45,949 bases of DNA from an uncultured Acetobacteraceae bacterium (GTDB lineage Bacteria > Pseudomonadota > Alphaproteobacteria > Acetobacterales > Acetobacteraceae). How positions within the stretch are numbered: position 1 is the stretch's first letter; every line of letters starts with the position of its first letter. Below are positions 10,513-17,541 of the stretch, piece by piece. A program made the position numbers and the translations under genes. The notes below the pieces were generated by a model. That model made no database searches. It was not told the origin of the DNA and saw only the letters and a list, made by a program, of their open reading frames with translations. Location of the stretch: NCBI GenBank assembly GCA_903924985.1, contig CAIYDT010000154.1, positions 1 through 45,949 on the forward strand. The letters run 5' to 3'.

Positions 10513-11342
10513 GCGGTCCGCCATTTCTCCCCGTCGCGCGCCGCTTTGCCCTCGATCTCCATCTTCATCAGATGGGCAATCACGTTGCGCTCCGCTGCTC
10601 GGCGCAGGCGGGGGTCGATTTGGGAATAAAGGGCGTCCATTAGCTGGTACGGCGTGGCGGGCCCGTCCAGCAGCTTGCGGGCGATCGCCTGCTCCCGGAT
10701 TTTGCGGTGGGTCAGCATCTCCCCCACCAACGACCGAGGGTCCCGCAACGCCGGCCCGTGGCCCGGCAGGAACACGTCGTCGTCGCGCTTCAGCAGCAGG
10801 TTGAGGCTGTCGAAGTAGTCCTTCATGTCGCCGCCAGGGGGGCTGACGATGCTGGTGGACCAGGACATCACGTGATCGGCGCTGAACAGCACCCGGTCGC
10901 CGTTCTTGGCCGGCAGCCCGAAGCAGAGGTGATCCAGCGCATGCCCCGGCGTGTGGAGCGCCGTCAGGCCCGCGACGTCATCGCCATCCGACAGCTTGAT
11001 ATCCGCGTCGAAGCTATCCAGCCCGCTGACCTTGAACCCCACGCTCGGCGCGCCGCACTTGTCCTGCAACGCGGCCAGGGCGCCCACATGGTCGTGGTGG
11101 GTATGGGAGATCAGTACATAAGCGATCTGCCCACCGGTGTGGCGCATGATCGCGTCCACGTGCTCCGGGTGATCTTCCGGCCCGGGATCGAGCACCACGG
11201 TGCCCTTCTCGGTCTCAATGAGATAGGTGTTGGTGCCGAAATACGTCATTGGGCCGGGGTTGTTGGCCACGATACGGCTGATGCCCGGCAAAATGGGCAG
11301 GTTCGCCCCCCGCTCGGGTTCCGGTTCGGTCAGAAAGGGCAT
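10509..11342 (-). CDS. MBL-fold metallo-hydrolase, LACTB2-like
   Basis: The 277-aa protein has the metallo-beta-lactamase signature HTHHDH at 80-85. Further ligands follow in TPGHALDHL, FSADHVMSW and LPGHGP. A winged-helix-like C-terminal segment of about 70 residues (RKIREQAIARKLL, then NVIAHLMKMEIEG) is typical of the LACTB2/glyoxalase-II-like group, some of which are ribonucleases and others thioesterases. The substrate is unknown. It sits downstream of yajC on the same strand, with 23 bases between. Confidence 0.92.
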   Translation of the reverse strand: MPFLTEPEPERGANLPILPGISRIVANNPGPMTYFGTNTYLIETEKGTVVLDPGPEDHPEHVDAIMRHTGGQIAYVLISHTHHDHVGALAALQDKCGAPSVGFKVSGLDSFDADIKLSDGDDVAGLTALHTPGHALDHLCFGLPAKNGDRVLFSADHVMSWSTSIVSPPGGDMKDYFDSLNLLLKRDDDVFLPGHGPALRDPRSLVGEMLTHRKIREQAIARKLLDGPATPYQLMDALYSQIDPRLRRAAERNVIAHLMKMEIEGKAARDGEKWRTA

Positions 11343-11365
11343 GGGGGTTCCTTGGGCTGTTCGGC

Positions 11366-11731
11366 CTACTTGCTCGGCTTGCTGTCGTTCGCTGCGACCG
11401 GGCGGATGACGGTGGTGATGGTGTCGCGCATCACGGTCACTTTGATGTTCGGCGCGATTTCGACGTCGATCTCATTGCTGGGCACCTGCTTGCCGTCCTT
11501 GTCGGCGACCGTGCCCACCTTCTGCACGACACCGATAATGCCGCCGCCGGTGACGACCTTGTCGCCGCGCTTCAGGGCGCCGAGCATCGCGCGGGCCTCT
11601 TTGGCTTTTTGTTGCTGCGGGCGGATCAGCAGGAACCAGAATACCGCGAAGATCATCACCAGCGGCAGAAACTGCGACGCGCTGCCGAACATGGCGTTGA
11701 AGTCCTGGGCATACGCGGGGGAGATGAGCAT
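11366..11731 (-). CDS. yajC: Preprotein translocase accessory subunit YajC
   Basis: The 121-aa single-span membrane protein is associated with SecDF-YidC in the inner membrane. The start ATG at 11731 gives MLISPAYAQ, common in alphaproteobacterial YajC; an upstream frame adds 19 unlikely residues. The helix is LPLVMIFAVFWFLLI, followed by the family motif RPQQQKAKE and the cytoplasmic GDKVVTGGGIIGVV. secD and secF are not adjacent here; an MBL-fold gene follows instead, and a DUF815 ATPase gene is divergent. Confidence 0.95.
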   Translation of the reverse strand: MLISPAYAQDFNAMFGSASQFLPLVMIFAVFWFLLIRPQQQKAKEARAMLGALKRGDKVVTGGGIIGVVQKVGTVADKDGKQVPSNEIDVEIAPNIKVTVMRDTITTVIRPVAANDSKPSK

Positions 11732-11811
11732 GTACTGGTCCTTGCGGTGAGCGAGGCGGGACCATACTTTCCGCCCCCCTCCCGTCAAGCCTTAACGGAT
11801 TCTTTCTCATT

Positions 11812-12669
11812 ATGGACCAAGCCCTGACCGAACTCGTCGCGCGCATTGCCGAGGCCCTGGAGCGGCTGGCGCCTCCGGTTGCTCCTCCGGTGACGTTGGA
11901 CGGCGCCGACGCCTTCGTCTGGCACCCAACCTCACCGGCGCATCTGTCCCCGGTCACGCGCGTGTCCCGCGTGGACATCGGCCTGCTCAAGGGGGTGGAG
12001 CACCAGAAGGGCATCCTGCTGGAAAATACGCTGCGCTTTGCCCGCGGCCTGCCGGCCAACAACACCATGCTGTGGGGCGCCCGCGGCATGGGCAAGTCGT
12101 CGCTGGTCAAGGCCACCCACGCTGTCGCCAATCAGGAAAACCCCGGCTGCCTGGCGCTGATCGAAATCCACCGGGAGGATATCCGCACTTTGCCGGACCT
12201 GCTGAACGTGCTGCGCACCCAGCCCCGCCGCTGCCTGATCCTGTGCGACGACCTGTCGTTCGAGAAAGAGGACAGCGATTACAAGGCCCTGAAATCCGTC
12301 CTCGACGGCGGCATCGAAGGCCGCCCGGACAACGTGGTGTTCTACGCCACGTCCAACCGCCGCCACCTGATGCCGCGCGACATGAGCGAGAACGATCGCG
12401 GCGCGGCGATCCACGCGACCGAGGCGACCGAGGAAAAAGTCTCACTGTCGGACCGCTTCGGCCTCTGGCTAGGCTTCCACAACTGCGACCAGCCGACCTA
12501 CTTCGCGATGATCGAGGGCTACGCGGCGGACATGAAACTGCCGGTGTCGGTCGAAGACCTGCACGCCTATGCGGTGGAATGGTCCATGACCCGAGGCGCC
12601 CGCTCCGGCCGCGTGGCATGGCAGTGCATTCAGGACATCGCCGGGCGGTTGGGGGTTAAGGCGGCGTAA
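11812..12669 (+). CDS. DUF815 P-loop ATPase
   Basis: The 285-aa AAA-type ATPase of the DUF815 family has Walker A GARGMGKSS at 89-97 and a Walker B-like LILCDDLSF at 142-150. A sensor-like YATSNRRHLMPRDM follows, then the family-conserved SLSDRFGLWLGFH. The role of DUF815 proteins is not established. It is divergent from yajC with 80 bases between the starts, so the two promoters share this gap. A terminator hairpin follows at 12748. Confidence 0.92.
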   Translation: MDQALTELVARIAEALERLAPPVAPPVTLDGADAFVWHPTSPAHLSPVTRVSRVDIGLLKGVEHQKGILLENTLRFARGLPANNTMLWGARGMGKSSLVKATHAVANQENPGCLALIEIHREDIRTLPDLLNVLRTQPRRCLILCDDLSFEKEDSDYKALKSVLDGGIEGRPDNVVFYATSNRRHLMPRDMSENDRGAAIHATEATEEKVSLSDRFGLWLGFHNCDQPTYFAMIEGYAADMKLPVSVEDLHAYAVEWSMTRGARSGRVAWQCIQDIAGRLGVKAA

Positions 12670-12747
12670 AGCCGGGCTGCCTCCCGATATTTTCCTACCT
12701 GTTCGAGGGCAAAGCGGCCTAAGGAGCGGCACGCGGTTCGCCGTATC

Positions 12748-12769
12748 GGCCGGAGCCCGGCCCCTTTTT
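12748..12769 (+). terminator. Intrinsic terminator after the DUF815 gene
   Basis: GGCCG, 5-base loop, CGGCC, then CCTTTTT. It lies in the 109-base gap before the helicase gene and only 10 bases upstream of the helicase ATG, so it may also attenuate the helicase message. Confidence 0.6.
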
Positions 12770-12778
12770 GGATCCCCT

Positions 12779-14575
12779 ATGAACTTCCCCTCGGTTAATT
12801 CCGCGCTTGCGCGCGCCCTTGTCGCGCGCGACTACCTCGAACCCACCCCCGTTCAGTCCGCCGTTTTGCAGCCCGAGACCGAGGGAAGGGACCTGGTCGT
12901 CTCCGCCCAGACCGGCTCCGGCAAGACCGTGGCCTACGGCTTGGCCTTTGCGCCGACGCTGCTGGGCACCGAAGAATCCTTCCCCGTCCGCTCCGGCGCG
13001 CCTTTGGCTCTGATCATCGCACCGACCCGCGAACTGGCCATGCAGGTGCATGCGGAGCTGTCCTGGCTCTACGCCGAAGCCGGCGCCAAGATCGTGTCCT
13101 GCGTCGGCGGCATGGATGCGCGCGGCGAACGGCGCCTGCTCGCCAATGGCTGCCACATCGTGGTCGGCACCCCCGGCCGGTTGCGCGATCACATGGAACG
13201 CGGCGGTCTGGATGTCTCCGCCCTCAAGGTCGTGGTGCTGGACGAAGCCGACGAAATGCTGGACCTCGGCTTCCGCGAGGACCTGGAGTTCATGCTCGAC
13301 GCCACCCCGCGCGAGCGCCGGACGCTGCTGTTCTCCGCCACCATTCCCCGCGAGATCGCCGATCTTGCTCGGCGCTACCAGAACGACGCGCTGCGGATCG
13401 ACACCCTGGTGCGCAACCAGGCGCATGAGGACATCGAGTATAAGGCCATCCGCATCGGCGCCCCCGATACCGAGCGTGCGGTGGTCAACGTGCTGCGCTT
13501 CTTCGACGCCAAGGCGACCCTGGTGTTCTGCGCCACCCGCGACGGGGTGCGGCAACTGCACGCGTCCCTGCAAAAGCGCGGCTTCGACGCCGTGGCCCTG
13601 TCCGGCGAGTTGTCGCAGGAAGAGCGCACCTACGCCTTGCAAGCCCTGCGCGACGGACGGGCGCGGATTTGCGTGGCGACCGACGTGGCGGCGCGGGGGC
13701 TGGATCTGCCGGACCTCGGGCTGGTGGTGCACGCCGATCTGCCGACCAACAAGGAAACCCTGACCCATCGCAGCGGCCGTACCGGGCGCGCGGGCAAGAA
13801 GGGCATCTGCGTGCTGCTGGTGCCGCATCCCAAGCGCCGCCGCGCCGAACTGCTGCTGGCCTCGGCCAACATTCGTGCCGCGTGGTCCGGCCCGCCGACC
13901 GCCGGAGAAATCCGGGTGCTGGATCAGGAGCGGCTGCTGGCCGACCCCATCCTGGCCGAACCGGCCTCCGACGACGATCTGGAACTCGGCCGCACGCTGC
14001 TGGCCCGCAGCTCCGCCGAGGGCATCGCCGCGGCGCTGATCCGGCTGTACCGCTCCAAGCTGCCGCTGGCACAGGACCTGTCGGATTTCACCCCGATGGC
14101 GGAACGGCGCGAGGAAGTGCGCAGCTACAAGAATACCGAACGCGCCGCTGCCCCGGCGATTCGCGAGAAACATGCCCGTCCGGCGAACACTACATGGTTC
14201 AGCCTGAATGTCGGGCGGCACGGCAACGCCGATCCGAAGTGGATTCTTCCCCTTATTTGCCGCCTGGGGAACGTGACCAAGGCCGATATTGGGGCCATCC
14301 GCATCTTCGACACGGAAACGAAGTTCGAGCTCGCCTGGGACAGCGTCAGCAGCTTCCTCGCCTCGGTGAGCGCGTCCGGCGAGACCGAGATCGTGTTCGA
14401 GCGCACCTCCCCGGCCAACCAGGCGCCGCCGCGTTCGGGGAAATATGGCCCGAGCCGGCCGGAGGGCGCCGTGACACCGCGCGCTTTCGCCAAGCCAGGG
14501 TCGCGGCCCTATGTGAAGCCGGCCGGGGTTGGCAAGTCGTATAATGCGGCGAAGCCGAAGCGGGCCAAGGGCTGA
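12779..14575 (+). CDS. DEAD-box RNA helicase with DbpA-type RNA-binding domain
   Basis: The 598-aa helicase has Q-motif region EPTPVQSAVL, motif I AQTGSGKT (43-50), APTRELA, VGTPGRLRDH, DEAD motif VLDEADEML, SAT (LFSATIP), VATDVAARGLD and HRSGRTGRAG. A DbpA-like RRM of about 75 residues follows near 475-550 (LNVGRHGNADPKWILPLICR). A basic, disordered tail ends in KPKRAKG. This matches the CsdA/DeaD/DbpA group acting in ribosome assembly or RNA decay, often induced by cold. Its end is convergent with the small membrane protein gene, 12 bases apart. Confidence 0.95.
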   Translation: MNFPSVNSALARALVARDYLEPTPVQSAVLQPETEGRDLVVSAQTGSGKTVAYGLAFAPTLLGTEESFPVRSGAPLALIIAPTRELAMQVHAELSWLYAEAGAKIVSCVGGMDARGERRLLANGCHIVVGTPGRLRDHMERGGLDVSALKVVVLDEADEMLDLGFREDLEFMLDATPRERRTLLFSATIPREIADLARRYQNDALRIDTLVRNQAHEDIEYKAIRIGAPDTERAVVNVLRFFDAKATLVFCATRDGVRQLHASLQKRGFDAVALSGELSQEERTYALQALRDGRARICVATDVAARGLDLPDLGLVVHADLPTNKETLTHRSGRTGRAGKKGICVLLVPHPKRRRAELLLASANIRAAWSGPPTAGEIRVLDQERLLADPILAEPASDDDLELGRTLLARSSAEGIAAALIRLYRSKLPLAQDLSDFTPMAERREEVRSYKNTERAAAPAIREKHARPANTTWFSLNVGRHGNADPKWILPLICRLGNVTKADIGAIRIFDTETKFELAWDSVSSFLASVSASGETEIVFERTSPANQAPPRSGKYGPSRPEGAVTPRAFAKPGSRPYVKPAGVGKSYNAAKPKRAKG

Positions 14576-14587
14576 CGCCCTCTCCGT

Positions 14588-14857
14588 TCAGGTCTCGTGC
14601 ACGGTGTTCCAGACCCACGCGAACGCCGCGCCGATCGCGAATCCGACGGCGCTGGTCAGCACCAACAGGATGACTGCTCGGATGAGTTCAAAGGGCACGA
14701 CCGTATAGACCGGCTTCAGGAAGTGCGCCCAGAAGACGAAATCCAACAGAGGTTGGGCCGCGCCCAGCGCGACCAAGATGCTCCAGCAGAGGTGCCAGCC
14801 GCCGAACACGATGGCCACGACGAGGCCGGTCCTACCGATCTGCATGGGTGCGTGCAT
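14588..14857 (-). CDS. Small two-helix inner-membrane protein
   Basis: The 89-aa protein has two clear hydrophobic segments (GLVVAIVFGGWHLCWSILVA and AVILLVLTSAVGFAIGAAFA) separated by an aromatic loop containing FVFWAHFLKPVY. No enzymatic motif is present and the function is unknown. The ATG at 14857 is chosen because AAGGAAA lies just upstream; the longer frame to 15103 would cross the regulatory region. Two FNR/FixK-type boxes lie 56-119 bases upstream of this start, suggesting oxygen-dependent control. Confidence 0.72.
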   Translation of the reverse strand: MHAPMQIGRTGLVVAIVFGGWHLCWSILVALGAAQPLLDFVFWAHFLKPVYTVVPFELIRAVILLVLTSAVGFAIGAAFAWVWNTVHET

Positions 14858-14912
14858 GAGAGATTTCCTTCCGGTACTCCCGGGTAGTCTCGAATTATGA
14901 CGCGCATTGTCA

Positions 14913-14926
14913 TTGATGCGGGTCAA
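14913..14926. promoter_or_regulatory. FNR/FixK-type box 1
   Basis: TTGATGCGGGTCAA matches the TTGAT-N4-ATCAA consensus of FNR/Anr/FixK regulators in 9 of 10 defined positions and keeps the TTGA...TCAA core. It lies about 56 bases upstream of the small membrane protein start on the minus strand. Confidence 0.6.
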
Positions 14927-14962
14927 CAATCCCGGCCAGTGCGGCGGCAGCGGGCAGCCATG

Positions 14963-14976
14963 TTGACCTGGGTCAA
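14963..14976. promoter_or_regulatory. FNR/FixK-type box 2
   Basis: TTGACCTGGGTCAA is a near-perfect inverted repeat (TTGAC-N4-GTCAA) with its centre exactly 50 bases from box 1. It lies about 126 bases upstream of the Spy-like start on the plus strand. A paired arrangement in a divergent promoter region suggests control of both flanking units by an oxygen- or redox-sensing FNR/CRP-family protein. Confidence 0.65.
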
Positions 14977-15101
14977 AGGCATTGCCGCGTAGCGCCCTAT
15001 GCTTGTTCCAGCGGCAAGGCCGTTTGGCGCGTGGCGGGTGGCATTTGGCTCCGTCGATCGGGCCCGCGGCAAATCGCACTGGTCCTCTAACGGAGCTTCC
15101 C

Positions 15102-15647
15102 ATGACGAACGCAATGCGACTCGCCTATACAATGACAGCCCTGGCCGCCGGCATCGGCATGGCCAGCGCGCAGCCCGCGCCGGCCCCGCAACCGCCCGCC
15201 GCCCAAGCTCCCGCTGTTGGCCATCCGAGGCCCGGCATGCCCCCGGCTGGCCACGGCCCGATGATGGGCGGGGGCGCGGCGCGTCCCATGGGCATGATGG
15301 GGCAGGGGGGTATGGCGTCGTTCCGCCATATCGAGGGCCAGATCGCCTATTGGAAGGCGGAACTTCGCATCACCGACGCTCAGGCGCCGCAATGGACTGC
15401 GTTCGCCGACGCCCTGCGTAACAGTGCGAAGAACCAGCTAACGGCGATGCACGCCGCCGCGAAGGGCGGTTCGGGGGGGGCTCCGGACTTTTTAGAGCAG
15501 CGTATCGCCATGCTTGCCGCCGAGCAGGACGCGGTGAAGGCGGTTCTGACGGCGACGAAGCCGCTCTACGCCGTGCTGTCCGACGAACAGAAACAGGTGG
15601 CCGATGAGCTGATGGCCGAACGCATGATGGGCATGGGGATGTCATGA
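15102..15647 (+). CDS. Spy/CpxP-like LTXXQ-motif periplasmic protein
   Basis: The 181-aa exported protein has a signal peptide MTNAMRLAYTMTALAAGIGM ending SAQ, a Pro/Ala/Met/Gly-rich linker, and a helical domain (WKAELRITDAQAPQWTAFADA and LSDEQKQVADELM). Its L-S/T-D-x-Q repeats are those of the Spy/CpxP periplasmic chaperone or metal-stress family. The linker (15250-15320) and C-terminus are Met/His-rich (GHGPMMGGG, MGMMGQGGM, RMMGMGMS), suggestive of Cu binding. The ATG at 15102 follows CGGAG. It overlaps the DUF411 gene by four bases (ATGA). Confidence 0.82.
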   Translation: MTNAMRLAYTMTALAAGIGMASAQPAPAPQPPAAQAPAVGHPRPGMPPAGHGPMMGGGAARPMGMMGQGGMASFRHIEGQIAYWKAELRITDAQAPQWTAFADALRNSAKNQLTAMHAAAKGGSGGAPDFLEQRIAMLAAEQDAVKAVLTATKPLYAVLSDEQKQVADELMAERMMGMGMS

Positions 15648-16117
15648 CGCAGCGAATGCCGACAGCCAGGCGGACGATCGTCCGCCTGGCGCTGGCCGGG
15701 GCGGCGTTGCCGCTCTCCGGCGGCGTCTTCGGATCGGCTCGGGCAGGCATTTTGCCGCCCGTCGTGGTCTGGAAGGAGCCGAGTTGCGGTTGCTGCGATG
15801 GCTGGGTCCGGCATATGCGCGACGCCGGCTTCAGTGTCTCGGTGCGGGAAACCGAAAGCATGGCGGCGGTCAAACGGGTGCGCGGCGTGCCGGATGCCTT
15901 GGCATCCTGCCACACAGCGGTGGTCGGCTTCTATGTCATCGAGGGACATGTCCCCGCGTCCGACATCCAGCGGCTGCTCGCGGAACGCACCGAGGCGAAG
16001 GGCCTGGCGGTACCCGGCATGCCGCAGTCCGCGCCCGGCATGGACCAACCAGGGGAGCCCTACACCGTCGTGCTGTTCGGCACGTCGGCGGGCGACCGAA
16101 CCTACGCCCAGCACTGA
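15644..16117 (+). CDS. DUF411 metal-binding protein
   Basis: The 157-aa protein has an N-terminal export signal with a twin arginine (ARRTIVRLALAGAALPL). The DUF411 core follows: WKEPSCGCCDGW (CxCC), GVPDALASCHTAVV, YVIEGHVPASDIQRLL, and GLAVPGMPQSAPGM. DUF411 proteins are commonly linked with copper or other metal-resistance loci, and the CxCC plus conserved CHT and Met positions fit a periplasmic metal site. It is coupled to the Spy-like gene, so both probably respond together. Confidence 0.88.
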   Translation: MTQRMPTARRTIVRLALAGAALPLSGGVFGSARAGILPPVVVWKEPSCGCCDGWVRHMRDAGFSVSVRETESMAAVKRVRGVPDALASCHTAVVGFYVIEGHVPASDIQRLLAERTEAKGLAVPGMPQSAPGMDQPGEPYTVVLFGTSAGDRTYAQH

Positions 16118-16204
16118 AACGGATCTGGCCAGCAGGCCATGTGACGCCGCCGCGGACCTGCGCTAAACCCTCCCATCGACGAAACACGATGTGGAGGAAA
16201 CGAC

Positions 16205-17155
16205 ATGCAGATCGGGTTCAACCTGCCGGTCAGCGGGCCGATGGCCGCGCCGGCAACCATGGCCAAGGTGGCGCAACTCGGGGAATCCCTGGGTTTCAGT
16301 TACCTCACGCTGACCGATCACATCGCGCTGCCCGATACCTCCACCCCCGGCTACCCGTATTCCGAGAGCGGCGCGTTCTACTCTCCCGATCCCGGCCACC
16401 GGATGGAGCAGCTCACCGCCACCGCCTGGGTCGCCGCCAAGACCGCCAAAATCCGTCTGGTGCTGGCCGTGCTGGTGGTGCCGTACCGCCCGGCGGTGGC
16501 CACATCGAAGATGCTGACCACCATCGACGTGCTGTCGGATGGGCGCCTGACCGTCGGCATCGGCGCCGGGTGGTTGAAACCCGAGCTTGAGGCGTTATCC
16601 CACACCCCCTTCGCTGAACGCGGGGCCGTGACGGATGAATATATCGACGCCTTCCGAGCGATCTGGACGCAGGAGCGCCCAGTGTTCCACGGCAAGTACA
16701 CTGACATCGAGGGCCTGCTGGTCGATCCCAAGCCGGTGCAGAAGCCGCATCCCCCGATCTGGGTCGGCGGCGAGACCGGCCCCTCCATGCGTCGCGCTGC
16801 TCGGGTGGGTGACGCTTGGTACCCGATCGGGACCAATTCGCAGCATATGCTGGATACGCGGCCTCGGCTGGAGGCCGGCATCGCCCGCATGCGCAAGCTG
16901 ACGGAGGCCGCCGGCCGCGACCCCAGCGCGATGGGCATCGTCTACCGCATCAAGCGGCATGGGTATGAGGCGCCGCCCGCCTCCGACGGCAACCGGCGTT
17001 TGTTCACCGGCAGCATCCAGACGACGATCGACGACATCAAAGCGCTTGAGGCCATGGGCGTGACGGCGATGGACTTCGACTTCGAAGGCCGCGACGCCGC
17101 CAAGGCGATGGATGAGATGCACCAGTTCAAGGACCAGGTGCTGGGGAATCTCTGA
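16205..17155 (+). CDS. LLM-class flavin-dependent oxidoreductase (TIGR03619-like)
   Basis: The 316-aa luciferase-like TIM-barrel protein starts MQIGFNLPVSGP, with YLTLTDHIALPD, TAKIRLVLAVLVVPYRPAV, DVLSDGRLTVGIGAGWLKPE and HPPIWVGGE. The pattern resembles the F420-binding LLM subfamily found mainly in actinobacteria. In proteobacteria such proteins may use FMN or F420; this cannot be decided by reading. The ATG follows GTGGAGGAAACGAC, a strong ribosome site. It stands alone, followed by a long AT-rich gap. Confidence 0.9.
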   Translation: MQIGFNLPVSGPMAAPATMAKVAQLGESLGFSYLTLTDHIALPDTSTPGYPYSESGAFYSPDPGHRMEQLTATAWVAAKTAKIRLVLAVLVVPYRPAVATSKMLTTIDVLSDGRLTVGIGAGWLKPELEALSHTPFAERGAVTDEYIDAFRAIWTQERPVFHGKYTDIEGLLVDPKPVQKPHPPIWVGGETGPSMRRAARVGDAWYPIGTNSQHMLDTRPRLEAGIARMRKLTEAAGRDPSAMGIVYRIKRHGYEAPPASDGNRRLFTGSIQTTIDDIKALEAMGVTAMDFDFEGRDAAKAMDEMHQFKDQVLGNL

Positions 17156-17541
17156 GGCAACGTCAACGGCTTTCCAGGGGAACCTCGGGGCGTCAGCCAG
17201 GCCTTTTGCTCCGAGGTCATTCCATTTACGACTCCGCATCGACAGCGCCTGACATCGTGGCTGCATGATACGCCCCATGCGATGGTATGGTCGCTAACCC
17301 GTCAATCCAGCTTTCGCCGACGTGACGATGGTGCACGACCTTTGTGTCAATTCCAACGCCGGATGGTATCAATATATTTATATTATAAAATAGTGCAATT
17401 CCATGAATCATAATATCGGTTTCTCGAACCTTTCGTCATTCTGCAACAGATCTGCAACACATCGATTCCTTTTGGCTGCTAATTACCACCGGGCAAATCA
17501 CGTCGCCGCCCGCCGGCGCCAAAAGGAAGGCTATAAAATCC
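17156..17541. other. Non-coding gap with AT-rich island upstream of TonB receptor
   Basis: No convincing gene is seen. From about 17340 to 17425 the sequence turns sharply AT-rich, with AATATA-TT-TATATT, an inverted repeat at 17371-17384, and TATTATAAAAT beside it. This is a plausible promoter and operator for the TonB receptor operon. I could not match it to a Fur box. A ribosome-binding AAAAGGAAGG lies just before the receptor ATG. Confidence 0.45.
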
